This document shows positions 1 to 4,691 of a DNA stretch of 6,478 bases, one piece after another. Below the pieces are notes generated by a model. The model worked only from the letters and a program-made list of their open reading frames with translations. It was not told where the DNA came from and did no database searches. Made by a program: the position numbers and the translations under genes. The stretch comes from Patescibacteria group bacterium (GTDB lineage Bacteria > Patescibacteriota > Minisyncoccia > JAHIHE01), in NCBI GenBank assembly GCA_018899995.1, contig JAHIHE010000100.1, forward strand, positions 1 to 6,478, read 5' to 3'. Each line of letters begins with the position of its first letter. The stretch's first letter is position 1.

Positions 1-96
1 ACCTTCAACTTGCAAACCGTTCCAAGAACCATCTTCGACTTTTCCAGTTTCTAAATATTGATCTAAAAATTTCACAATGTCTTTTAATTTTGGCAT
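1..96 (-). CDS. Nif3-like dinuclear metal-centre protein, N-terminus (partial)
   Basis: The first 32 codons of a minus-strand gene run off the left edge. Translation begins MPKLKDIVKFLDQYLETG and ends WNGLQVEG at base 1. An N-terminal helix of the 'I..fLd.yl' type followed by 'WNGLQVEG' matches the start of the Nif3/YbgI/DUF34 family (compare 'WDN.GLQVG'), which binds two metal ions and is often mislabelled GTP cyclohydrolase type 2. The function of the family is unsettled. The metal-binding histidines lie beyond the window. The ATG is 9 bases after the TGS1-like gene's stop, so the two are probably co-transcribed. No SD sequence is visible. The family call rests on one short motif, so it is moderately sure. 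Confidence 0.72.
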   Translation of the reverse strand, partial: MPKLKDIVKFLDQYLETGKVEDGSWNGLQVEG

Positions 97-105
97 AAAT
101 TTTAA

Positions 106-723
106 TTATTTGATATTAAAATAAACCGTCCGAAAAATCACTCTGCCATACATTATATTATCCTCTACCTCATGCGCCTTGCCCAGTTTCTCAAGTTCGG
201 AAATATCGAAATTATCCGGAATTTTCAGCGCAATTTTTGAAAAATTTAGGAAAGCCAGTTTTAAAACATCATTTCCGTCCGGTCTAAAATCCGAAAGCTT
301 AAAACTTTTCAAATTTTCACGCTTTGGTCCGCCCCAGGAAGGATCAAGAAAAATCCCTTCTGCTTTGATTTTTGGCGCTTCGCAAAAAAAATCGCCGCAG
401 ATAAATTCAATTTTTTCTTCCACTCCGTAAACCCTTGCGTTGTGCCGCGCCATTTCCAATCTTTTTTCGTCCTTTTCTATGGCATAAACCTTTGCCCCAG
501 CTCGCGCGAAAGCAATAGCGTTGGCGCCAATTCCGCAAAATCCATCAACTACGCTTTTACAATTCATTTTTTCAACTTGATGCAAAGCAATATTTTCGGG
601 AGTCGCGGAATACAATCCTTCTTCGTCTATCTGTATTCCCTCGTCAAAACGGGAAAATAAATCGTATCTTCTGTCCCAATATTTTTGCAACTCGTCGCCA
701 AGCGGACATTTGGTTTCAATCAT
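106..723 (-). CDS. TGS1-like RNA cap guanine-N2 methyltransferase family protein
   Basis: A 205-residue Rossmann-fold, SAM-dependent methyltransferase. Residues 14-43 (KYWDRRYDLFSRFDEGI, then D33, E35, G36, S39, TPE 41-43) match the N-terminal signature of eukaryotic trimethylguanosine synthase TGS1 (family pattern KYW.QRY.LFSRFD.GI..D.EG.FS.TPE). SAM motif I is VVDGFCGIGAN (58-68), the acidic end of strand 2 is AIEKDE (81-86), and IEFICGDFF (105-113) follows. The catalytic loop is DPSWGGP (127-133), where TGS1 has SPPWGGP; the Trp (W130) is the one that stacks on the m7G base in TGS1. In eukaryotes this family dimethylates N2 of m7G caps on snRNA and snoRNA. Bacteria lack that substrate, so the substrate here is unknown. 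The protein is about the size of the isolated catalytic domain. It lies 66 bases after ruvA and 9 before the Nif3-like gene. No SD precedes the ATG. Family call is strong; activity is inference. Confidence 0.9.
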   Translation of the reverse strand: MIETKCPLGDELQKYWDRRYDLFSRFDEGIQIDEEGLYSATPENIALHQVEKMNCKSVVDGFCGIGANAIAFARAGAKVYAIEKDEKRLEMARHNARVYGVEEKIEFICGDFFCEAPKIKAEGIFLDPSWGGPKRENLKSFKLSDFRPDGNDVLKLAFLNFSKIALKIPDNFDISELEKLGKAHEVEDNIMYGRVIFRTVYFNIK

Positions 724-746
724 AATAATTTAATTTTGACATATCA

Positions 747-780
747 ACTGAATTTTTATGCTATAGCAATAAATTTCAGT
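747..780. repeat. 34-bp near-palindrome between ruvA and the TGS1-like gene
   Basis: The bases form a near-perfect inverted repeat with outer arms ACTGAA/TTCAGT and a central TGCTATAGCA. Twenty-eight of 34 positions agree with the reverse complement. It starts 9 bases beyond the ruvA stop and ends 23 bases before the next ATG. It has no U-tract on either strand, so it is not a standard intrinsic terminator. It could be an RNA processing or stability hairpin between two co-transcribed genes, or a protein-binding site. Confidence 0.5.
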
Positions 781-789
781 AGGTAAATT

Positions 790-1359
790 TTATTTCTTCC
801 CCAAATTCTTCAGCGCGAGGCGCACTTTTTCCGCGGCGTCGCTTATGTCTTCGGGAACTTTTTCCAGGGCGGAAAGCGCTTGAGCCCGGCTGTAGCCCAA
901 GCTCATCAGCGCTTCAACCGCGTCAAACAAGTCAGAAGTTTCTTCAGCGGTTTTGCCGGAAGATTTTATTTTTGAAGCAAGCTCCAAAACCACGCGTTCC
1001 GCGGTTTTTTTGCCCACGCCGGAAACCTTTGTCAGGAGAGAAACATCTTTTTGGGCAATCGCCGCTTTCAGCGAGTTAAGCGGCGCGATGTTTAAAATTC
1101 CCATGGCGGATTTGGGTCCGATTCCGGTAACCGAAAAAAGCAACTCAAACATTTCCAGCTCTTCAAAATTGGAAAATCCGTAAAGCCGCTCATCGTCTTC
1201 GCGGACATAATGATGGGTGAAAAATTCCGCCATATCTCCGATTTTTAACTTCGCAATATCCTGCCCGAGTATAAAAATCTTATAACCAATACCCTCAACG
1301 ACGATAATGACAAAATCTTCTTCTTTTAATTTAATTGTGCCCTTGAGATAGGAAATCAT
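790..1359 (-). CDS. ruvA: Holliday junction branch migration protein RuvA
   Basis: 189 residues, slightly shorter than E. coli RuvA (203). RuvA binds four-way junctions as a tetramer and loads the RuvB helicase motor for branch migration in recombinational repair. Domain I (about 1-64) is the OB-fold, opening MISYLKGTI with VEGIGYKI (21-28) and HHYVREDDERLYGF (49-62), a typical RuvA signature. Domain II carries two helix-hairpin-helix motifs: VTGIGPK (77-83) and VSGVGKK (112-118, followed by TAERVVLEL). Domain III (about 143-187, DAVEALMSLGYSRAQALSAL) is the RuvB-contacting three-helix bundle, joined by a short linker. The start matches the family N-terminus. Neither ruvB nor ruvC is adjacent. 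A promoter at 1455-1483 gives a leader of roughly 90 bases filled with GTAT/ATAC repeats. There is no SD before the ATG. Confidence 0.97.
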   Translation of the reverse strand: MISYLKGTIKLKEEDFVIIVVEGIGYKIFILGQDIAKLKIGDMAEFFTHHYVREDDERLYGFSNFEELEMFELLFSVTGIGPKSAMGILNIAPLNSLKAAIAQKDVSLLTKVSGVGKKTAERVVLELASKIKSSGKTAEETSDLFDAVEALMSLGYSRAQALSALEKVPEDISDAAEKVRLALKNLGKK

Positions 1360-1370
1360 AAAATGGTATT

Positions 1371-1449
1371 TAGTATTAAGTATCTCGTATTTCGTATTTC
1401 GTATAAATTTAAATTACCCAAATACCAAATACTTATATACAAAATACTA
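1371..1449. repeat. GTAT/ATAC imperfect inverted repeat in the ruvA leader
   Basis: The left arm (1371-1399) and right arm (1420-1449) are imperfect reverse complements over about 30 bases, with a 20-base loop. The left arm contains a 7-bp tandem unit CGTATTT repeated nearly three times (1386-1405). It lies wholly within the predicted ruvA 5' UTR, so the transcript would fold into a long AU-rich hairpin just before the start codon. It resembles, from memory, ATACGAAATACG-type intergenic repeats of CPR genomes. Function is unknown. Confidence 0.7.
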
Positions 1450-1454
1450 ATCTT

Positions 1455-1483
1455 ATTCTACCCCCTCTTGACCAACTTTACAA
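1455..1483 (-). promoter_or_regulatory. Predicted ruvA promoter
   Basis: On the minus strand, TTGTAA (1478-1483) and TAGAAT (1455-1460) are separated by 17 bases. The -10 matches 5 of 6 consensus bases and the -35 matches 4 of 6. The start point would be near 1448, about 90 bases from the ruvA ATG. It overlaps the opposing rpsT promoter. Confidence 0.6.
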
Positions 1484-1496
1484 CTTATGTTAGATT
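1468..1496 (+). promoter_or_regulatory. Predicted rpsT promoter
   Basis: TTGACC (1468-1473) and TAGATT (1491-1496) are separated by 17 bases, and an extended -10 TGT lies at 1488-1490. The -35 matches 5 of 6 and the -10 matches 4 of 6. Transcription would start near 1503, giving an unusually long leader of about 224 bases before the S20 start codon. Confidence 0.6.
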
Positions 1497-1583
1497 TTCC
1501 TTATCGTAACATTGAATATTAATAAAAGAGTTAATGTATTGAATAATTTCTGAATTTTAAAATTAAAACATTAGAAATTGTTT

Positions 1584-1690
1584 ACCCCGTTTAGAAATCC
1601 CAAAATGAAATTTTCTATTAAATAAGATACACGCGGGGATAAAACATTTTTAAACCCGTAGAAGTTTTATTAAGATTTCTAACGGGGTTT
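1584..1690. repeat. Composite palindromic element 1 (CCCCGTTAGAAAT type) in the rpsT leader
   Basis: The outer arms are ACCCCGTTTAGAAATC (1584-1599) and GATTTCTAACGGGGT (1674-1688), perfect complements apart from one bulged T. A degenerate third unit, AAACCCGTAGAA (1652-1663), can instead pair with 1677-1690. An extra CGGGG at 1634-1638 can pair with CCCCG at 1585-1589. The same unit family recurs at 3950-4033. Either a MITE-like mobile repeat or a structured S20 leader would explain it; the second copy elsewhere favours a repeat family. Confidence 0.75.
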
Positions 1691-1718
1691 AGAAATTAGA
1701 AATTAGAAATTAGAAATT
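1691..1718 (+). repeat. Four tandem copies of AGAAATT before rpsT
   Basis: Four exact, uninterrupted copies of the 7-mer AGAAATT end 8 bases before the rpsT ATG, in the place where an SD sequence would normally lie. The unit equals the inner half of the adjacent palindromic element (TTAGAAAT), so it may have expanded from that element's end by slippage. Confidence 0.85.
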
Positions 1719-1726
1719 TTTAATCT

Positions 1727-1993
1727 ATGCCAATTACCAAATCGGCTCAAAAAGCATTGCGGCAGAATATCAAACGCCGCCTGCAGAATGCGGCGGCAAA
1801 AAACAAAGTCAGAACGCTGGCCAAAAAACTAAAGAAAGCGGTTGCCGAAAAAAACGCGGAAGAAGCTAAAAAAACTTTAGTCCTAGCGACAAAAACCATA
1901 GATAAAGCGGTCAAAACCGGCGTTTTGAAAAAGAACACGGCAAGCCGCAAAAAATCAAACCTGGCAAAACTGGTGAATGCTCTTTTGAAATAA
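1727..1993 (+). CDS. rpsT: 30S ribosomal protein S20
   Basis: 88 residues, the normal size for S20, which binds 16S rRNA early in 30S assembly. It opens MPITKSAQKALRQNIKRR, the family's Lys/Arg-rich N-terminal helix with the usual S/A-x-K-x-x-R-Q-x-x-x-R-R pattern. The rest is three basic helices with the conserved KTIDKAVKTGVLKKNTASRK region (57-76), including the characteristic G(V/I)xxKNxAxRxKS turn. It is the only plus-strand gene in the window. The start follows family alignment; no SD is present and the upstream bases are AGAAATT tandem repeats. It has its own promoter, a long structured leader and a strong terminator, so it is monocistronic. S20 controls its own translation in E. coli; whether it does here is unknown. 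Confidence 0.97.
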   Translation: MPITKSAQKALRQNIKRRLQNAAAKNKVRTLAKKLKKAVAEKNAEEAKKTLVLATKTIDKAVKTGVLKKNTASRKKSNLAKLVNALLK

Positions 1994-2019
1994 TTATTAT
2001 TTATTGCGCCGAATTTTAG

Positions 2020-2052
2020 AAACTAAGTTTCCAGTGGAAACTTAGTTTTTTT
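2020..2052 (+). terminator. Rho-independent terminator after rpsT
   Basis: A perfect 13-bp stem (2020-2032 with 2036-2048) and a 3-base loop lead into a run of seven T (2046-2052). It lies 26 bases past the rpsT stop and 13 bases before the convergent holA stop. The reverse strand lacks a comparable U-tract, so it acts mainly on rpsT. Confidence 0.92.
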
Positions 2053-2065
2053 GGTTTAAGCGGAT

Positions 2066-3058
2066 TTAAATCAAATTTCCCACTTCAATAATAATCATTT
2101 CCAAGGCCGCTTCAGCGCCAAGCCGGCCTTTTTTGATTAAAAAATCAAATCGCAAAAATCTTTTATAAACTTTTTTTAAATATTCCAGATCAAACGCTTT
2201 TGCCTGCGAAACGGTTTTATTTACCACATAGGGGTGGAGCTTGAGCGTTTCGGCGATTTGCGGCGCGCTGGCGCTTTTTTCTCTTGCGATTACGTCTTTT
2301 ACCTTTAAAAGATTGCGGAACTGATAAACAAACATTGTTAATAAATAAAGCGGCGCTTCGCCTCTTTCCAAATGCCCGGCCAGCAATTTCAAGGCCGTTT
2401 TTTTATCGCGCCGCGCCAAAGCGTCAATCGTGGAAAAAACATTGGTCGGCAAATCGCTCTTTACGAGCGCCTCAATGTCGTTTTCGTTGATGGTCGTCGC
2501 GCCCTTATCGCCATTTTTAAATAAAATCAATTTTTCAAGTTCCTGCTCCATGCGCCACAAATCGCTGCCGACAAAAAGCGCCAGCGTTTGCTCCGCCCTC
2601 GGGCTTATTTTCACTTTTTCTTTGCCTAATTTATCCGCGATCCATTTTTGGACCAGAGCCGGGCTTAAAAGCTCAAAGTGAAAAACTTTGGCGATTTTTG
2701 CCAGAGACAAAAACTCTTTATTCTTTTTGCCTATTTCCCGCGGCTCAAAAAAAATGAAATCCGCCGCGGTTTTGCCTTTTTTGCCGTAAGAAATTATAAA
2801 GTCCTTGATTTCTTTTTGCGCGGCGGCTTCGCCTGCGCCGAACAAATTCTTCACAACTATCATTCTTGCCGGAGATAAAAACCCCGCGGCTTGGCTGGCC
2901 GCTTTTATTTTCCCGGGGCTGAATTCTTCGGCTTCGGAATCCGCGTCAAAAATGCTCAAATTCATTCCACTTGAATCCTTTTTGCGGAATTCGCCGATGA
3001 TTTCGTTTAATTTTTCTCTGGCGCGGAAACTATCCGCGCCGTGGATTATGTAAAGCAT
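2066..3058 (-). CDS. holA: DNA polymerase III subunit delta
   Basis: 330 residues, the usual length for HolA. Delta is the clamp-loader subunit that opens the beta sliding clamp. It opens MLYIIHGADSFRARE, the family start ('lyyi.G.D.fl..e'), followed by the AAA+-like fold without Walker motifs, as expected for delta. Conserved stretches include ARMIVVKNLF, FIFFEPRE, the FELLSPALVQKWI linker, and the helical region DLWRMEQELEKLILF that precedes DIEALV. The C-terminal collar domain contains NVFSTIDALARRD, APLYLLTMFVYQFRNLLKVKD and the closing GRLGAEAALEMIIIEV. The start fits the family. A promoter at 3085-3090 implies a leader of about 20 bases without an SD. It is convergent with rpsT and follows the SpoU-family gene on the same strand. 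In many other bacteria holA and rpsT are also neighbours. Confidence 0.95.
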   Translation of the reverse strand: MLYIIHGADSFRAREKLNEIIGEFRKKDSSGMNLSIFDADSEAEEFSPGKIKAASQAAGFLSPARMIVVKNLFGAGEAAAQKEIKDFIISYGKKGKTAADFIFFEPREIGKKNKEFLSLAKIAKVFHFELLSPALVQKWIADKLGKEKVKISPRAEQTLALFVGSDLWRMEQELEKLILFKNGDKGATTINENDIEALVKSDLPTNVFSTIDALARRDKKTALKLLAGHLERGEAPLYLLTMFVYQFRNLLKVKDVIAREKSASAPQIAETLKLHPYVVNKTVSQAKAFDLEYLKKVYKRFLRFDFLIKKGRLGAEAALEMIIIEVGNLI

Positions 3059-3084
3059 AAATTCGCGCGACCCGCGCTCTTCTT

Positions 3085-3090
3085 ATTCTA
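3085..3090 (-). promoter_or_regulatory. Predicted holA promoter (-10 element)
   Basis: The minus strand has TAGAAT preceded by TGA, an extended -10 that matches 5 of 6 bases. The -35 region (TTTCAA, 17 bases upstream) is weak. The same TAGAATAAGA string forms the ruvA -10, which supports the call. The start point would be near 3078, 20 bases before the ATG. Confidence 0.5.
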
Positions 3091-3092
3091 TC

Positions 3093-3121
3093 AAAAATCC
3101 GCCTTTGTTGAAAGCCGGATT
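3093..3121 (-). terminator. Terminator of the SpoU-family methyltransferase gene
   Basis: On the minus strand an 11-bp stem with one mismatch (AATCCGGCTTT / AAAGGCGGATT, loop CAAC; 3096-3121) is followed by TTTTT. It lies 20 bases after the methyltransferase stop and immediately upstream of, and partly overlapping, the holA promoter region. It would separate the two transcription units. Confidence 0.7.
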
Positions 3122-3141
3122 GGAAAATTAAACGCTTTTGA

Positions 3142-3978
3142 TTATTTATGCTTAAAAAAAGAGGGTATGGACTTGCCGGTTTTATAGATCTCGTAAAAAA
3201 TTATCGCGGCGGCTGATGCCACATTCAATGATTCTATTTCGCCGCCCATTTCTATTTTTATAAAACGATCGGATATAGCAAGAATTTTTTTATCCACTCC
3301 TCGGGTTTCGCTACCCAGCGCCAGACAGAATAATTTTTCGCCTTTTAAAATGCCAATGCTTTCGGATTCTTCCAGGCGCGTGGAAAAGACCTTCATTGCC
3401 CGCTTGATTTTGGAAAGAAGCGCGCGCTTCATATCAAACCCAATATTGACTTTGAAAATCGCGTCTCGGGCGGCTTGGATAGTTTTGTGATTGAAAACAT
3501 CAGCCGAATACTCGTCCACCACGATGTTTTTCAGATTAAACGCCAAAGCCGACCGTAAAATTGTGCCCAGATTTCCCGGGTCGCTGATTCCGTTTAAATA
3601 CACGACAGGTATAGTAAAATCTATTTTTCTCTCGGGTTTGGAATAAATAGCGGCGATTCCCGGCGCGGTTTCCAAATCGGAAAAAGATTCGTTGACTTTT
3701 TCGCCAATAACATAATATTCGCTCACTCCGGCGCTTTTCAGGATAAAATCAAATTTTTTCCGGTTTTTTTCAATAAAACTTTGGGTAACAAAAAGCGACT
3801 CAAAAACGAATCCGCTTTTGGCTGCGTCGGCGATAATCGTGGCGTTTTCCACGAAAAATTTTCCGAACTGGTCGCGGTATTTGCTTTTTTTGAGCTTTTT
3901 CAAAAACTTTATTTTTTCATTGTCTCGACTTGTGATTTCCAAAACATTCACCCCGTTAGAAATATTGTTTTTCTCCAT
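3142..3978 (-). CDS. SpoU/TrmH-family RNA (ribose-2'-O)-methyltransferase
   Basis: 278 residues as called from the first in-frame ATG. A SPOUT-class enzyme that moves a methyl from SAM to a ribose 2'-OH, probably of 23S rRNA or tRNA. The N-terminal substrate-binding domain begins ITSRDNEKIKFLKKL (15-29) and includes FFVENATIIADA (41-52), where most relatives have an EG pair. The three SPOUT motifs are PGNLGTILRSA (134-144, with Arg142), LGSETRGV (221-228) and SLNVASAAAIIFYE (250-263), the trefoil-knot SAM site. Residues 6-10 (ISNGV) are encoded by a dispersed palindromic element, so the first ~10 residues are probably not ancestral. GTG at codon 10 or TTG at codon 13, or coupling from the upstream 26-codon ORF, are alternatives. 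The promoter at 4078-4105 and terminator at 3093-3121 suggest a single-gene unit. Target base cannot be told from sequence. Confidence 0.9.
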   Translation of the reverse strand: MEKNNISNGVNVLEITSRDNEKIKFLKKLKKSKYRDQFGKFFVENATIIADAAKSGFVFESLFVTQSFIEKNRKKFDFILKSAGVSEYYVIGEKVNESFSDLETAPGIAAIYSKPERKIDFTIPVVYLNGISDPGNLGTILRSALAFNLKNIVVDEYSADVFNHKTIQAARDAIFKVNIGFDMKRALLSKIKRAMKVFSTRLEESESIGILKGEKLFCLALGSETRGVDKKILAISDRFIKIEMGGEIESLNVASAAAIIFYEIYKTGKSIPSFFKHK

Positions 3979-4033
3979 TTTTATGATTGTTATTGCTAAA
4001 CCCCTCGTTAGAATTTAGATTTCTAACGGGGTT
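3950..4033. repeat. Composite palindromic element 2 at the 5' end of the SpoU-family gene
   Basis: Plus-strand units in order: ACCCCGTTAGAAAT (3950-3963), AACCCC-TC-GTTAGAA with a 2-base insertion (3999-4013), and the complementary TTCTAACGGGGTT (4021-4033). The last two form a hairpin of 13 pairs with a 7-base loop; the first can compete for the same right arm. The order matches element 1 at 1584-1690. AATG occurs on the minus strand just outside both ends (4037-4034 and 3948-3945), a possible but weak target duplication. Confidence 0.75.
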
Positions 4034-4036
4034 CAT
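3956..4036 (-). CDS. 26-codon leader ORF upstream of and overlapping the SpoU-family gene
   Basis: A short ORF beginning MNPVRNLNSNEGF and ending KQYF-stop. Its ATG has the best start signals in the window: GAGGAG (4045-4050) exactly 8 bases upstream, the same arrangement as the DUF523 gene, behind a consensus promoter. Its frame is shifted by one relative to the SpoU gene, whose called ATG lies inside it; the two overlap by 23 bases and the stop TAA falls 4 bases before an in-frame GTG of the SpoU gene. Most of it is encoded by palindromic element 2. The best reading is the original start of the methyltransferase gene, displaced by an 85-base insertion. It may serve as a leader peptide that couples translation. 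A functional peptide is unlikely. Confidence 0.5.
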   Translation of the reverse strand: MNPVRNLNSNEGFSNNNHKNGEKQYF

Positions 4037-4044
4037 TGTTTTTT

Positions 4045-4050
4045 CTCCTC
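4045..4050 (-). promoter_or_regulatory. Strong Shine-Dalgarno sequence for the leader ORF
   Basis: GAGGAG on the minus strand, 8 bases before the ATG at 4036. It does not serve the SpoU-family ATG at 3978, which is about 66 bases away. This mismatch is what points to 4036 as the native start. Confidence 0.75.
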
Positions 4051-4077
4051 TTTTTTAGTTGTTTTTCATTTATTTCC

Positions 4078-4105
4078 ATTATACCAGATTTGGCGGGTTT
4101 TCCAA
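4078..4105 (-). promoter_or_regulatory. Promoter of the SpoU-family gene
   Basis: A perfect TATAAT (4078-4083) preceded by TGG (extended -10), with TTGGAA (4100-4105) 16 bases upstream. Start would be near 4071, about 35 bases before the leader-ORF ATG. It is the best promoter match in the window. Confidence 0.75.
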
Positions 4106-4123
4106 ATTAGCCGCGATTAAAAT

Positions 4124-4146
4124 AAAAAAACCGCCGATTTGGCGAT
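4124..4146 (-). terminator. Second tandem terminator after the DUF523 gene
   Basis: On the minus strand ATCGCC / GGCGGT forms a 6-bp stem (one G-U) with loop AAATC, followed by seven T. It lies directly downstream of the first terminator and upstream of the SpoU-family promoter. Confidence 0.65.
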
Positions 4147-4148
4147 AT

Positions 4149-4173
4149 AAAAAAATGCCCTGATTAAGAGCAT
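4149..4173 (-). terminator. First terminator after the DUF523 gene
   Basis: On the minus strand ATGCTCT / AGGGCAT forms a 7-bp stem (one G-U) with loop TAATC, followed by a T run at 4155-4149. It begins 6 bases past the DUF523 stop. With the next hairpin it forms a tandem pair. Confidence 0.75.
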
Positions 4174-4179
4174 GTAATT

Positions 4180-4602
4180 TTATAATTCCTCCTCTGAAAT
4201 TACTTTAATTCCGTTTTTTTTGAGTAGCGCGGTTGTTACGCCATCGCCTTTTATAACTGTGCCGGAAAAATTTCCATCGTAAATTTGTCCAACACCGCAA
4301 GACGGACTTCGCTGCTTAAAGATCGCTTCTTTTATCCCCAACAACTCGGCTATTTTTAAAACCTCTTTGGCACCGCGATTAAAGTTTCTGGTAATGTCTT
4401 CCCCTGATTCCTTATAAATCCTTCCTTTCCGCTGTCTCGCGCGCTTTCGAGGCGTAGGCAATCCACCTAATTGTTCCGGACAAACCGGAATTAAAATTTC
4501 TCGTCTTGTCAATTCTATGATTTTCTCGTTTCGGTTATTTTTGCCGTTATCTTTGCAATTTATTCCTAATAAGCAAGCGCTACATAGTTTTATTGTTTTC
4601 AT
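4180..4602 (-). CDS. DUF523 (YbbK/TudS-like) iron-sulphur protein
   Basis: 140 residues, normal for the stand-alone DUF523 family. It opens with KLCSACLLGINCKDNGKN (C7, C10, C16), then IPVCPEQLGGLPTPR (38-52, C41) and RSPSCGVG (98-105, C102), ending in GDGVTTALLKKNGIKVISEEEL. C10, C41 and C102 sit where thiouracil desulfurase TudS, a characterised member, uses three cysteines to hold a [4Fe-4S] cluster with one open iron site. TudS removes sulphur from 2-thiouracil. A desulfidase or thio-nucleobase role is therefore possible here but not shown. The start is firm: GAGGAG at 4611-4616, 8 bases upstream. Two tandem terminators follow. The adjacent cupin gene lies 89 bases upstream on the same strand. 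Family call is strong, substrate unknown. Confidence 0.93.
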   Translation of the reverse strand: MKTIKLCSACLLGINCKDNGKNNRNEKIIELTRREILIPVCPEQLGGLPTPRKRARQRKGRIYKESGEDITRNFNRGAKEVLKIAELLGIKEAIFKQRSPSCGVGQIYDGNFSGTVIKGDGVTTALLKKNGIKVISEEEL

Positions 4603-4633
4603 TTTTAAATCTCCTCTATTATCAGTTTATATG

Positions 4634-4639
4634 ATTATA
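4634..4639 (-). promoter_or_regulatory. Possible DUF523 promoter (-10 element)
   Basis: The minus strand carries an exact TATAAT, about 31 bases before the DUF523 ATG, which would give a leader of roughly 25 bases containing the GAGGAG SD. No good -35 is present 16-18 bases upstream, and the surroundings are AT-rich, so chance is possible. Confidence 0.35.
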
Positions 4640-4691
4640 AATAAAAGTAAAGACTATAATCGGAAAATCCGACTTCCGAAGTTTTTAAAGT

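Noticed and set aside
735..740. Plus-strand TTGACA that looks like a perfect -35.
   Set aside because: There is no -10 at 16-18 bases and no plus-strand gene downstream.
1571..1697. TTAGAAATT on both sides of element 1 as a 9-bp target-site duplication.
   Set aside because: The same string is part of the element's own arms and of the 7-bp tandem repeat, and four extra bases (GTTT) separate it from the left arm.
4660..4672. Hairpin TCGGA/TCCGA after the cupin gene as a terminator.
   Set aside because: 5-bp stem, no T-tract on the minus strand.
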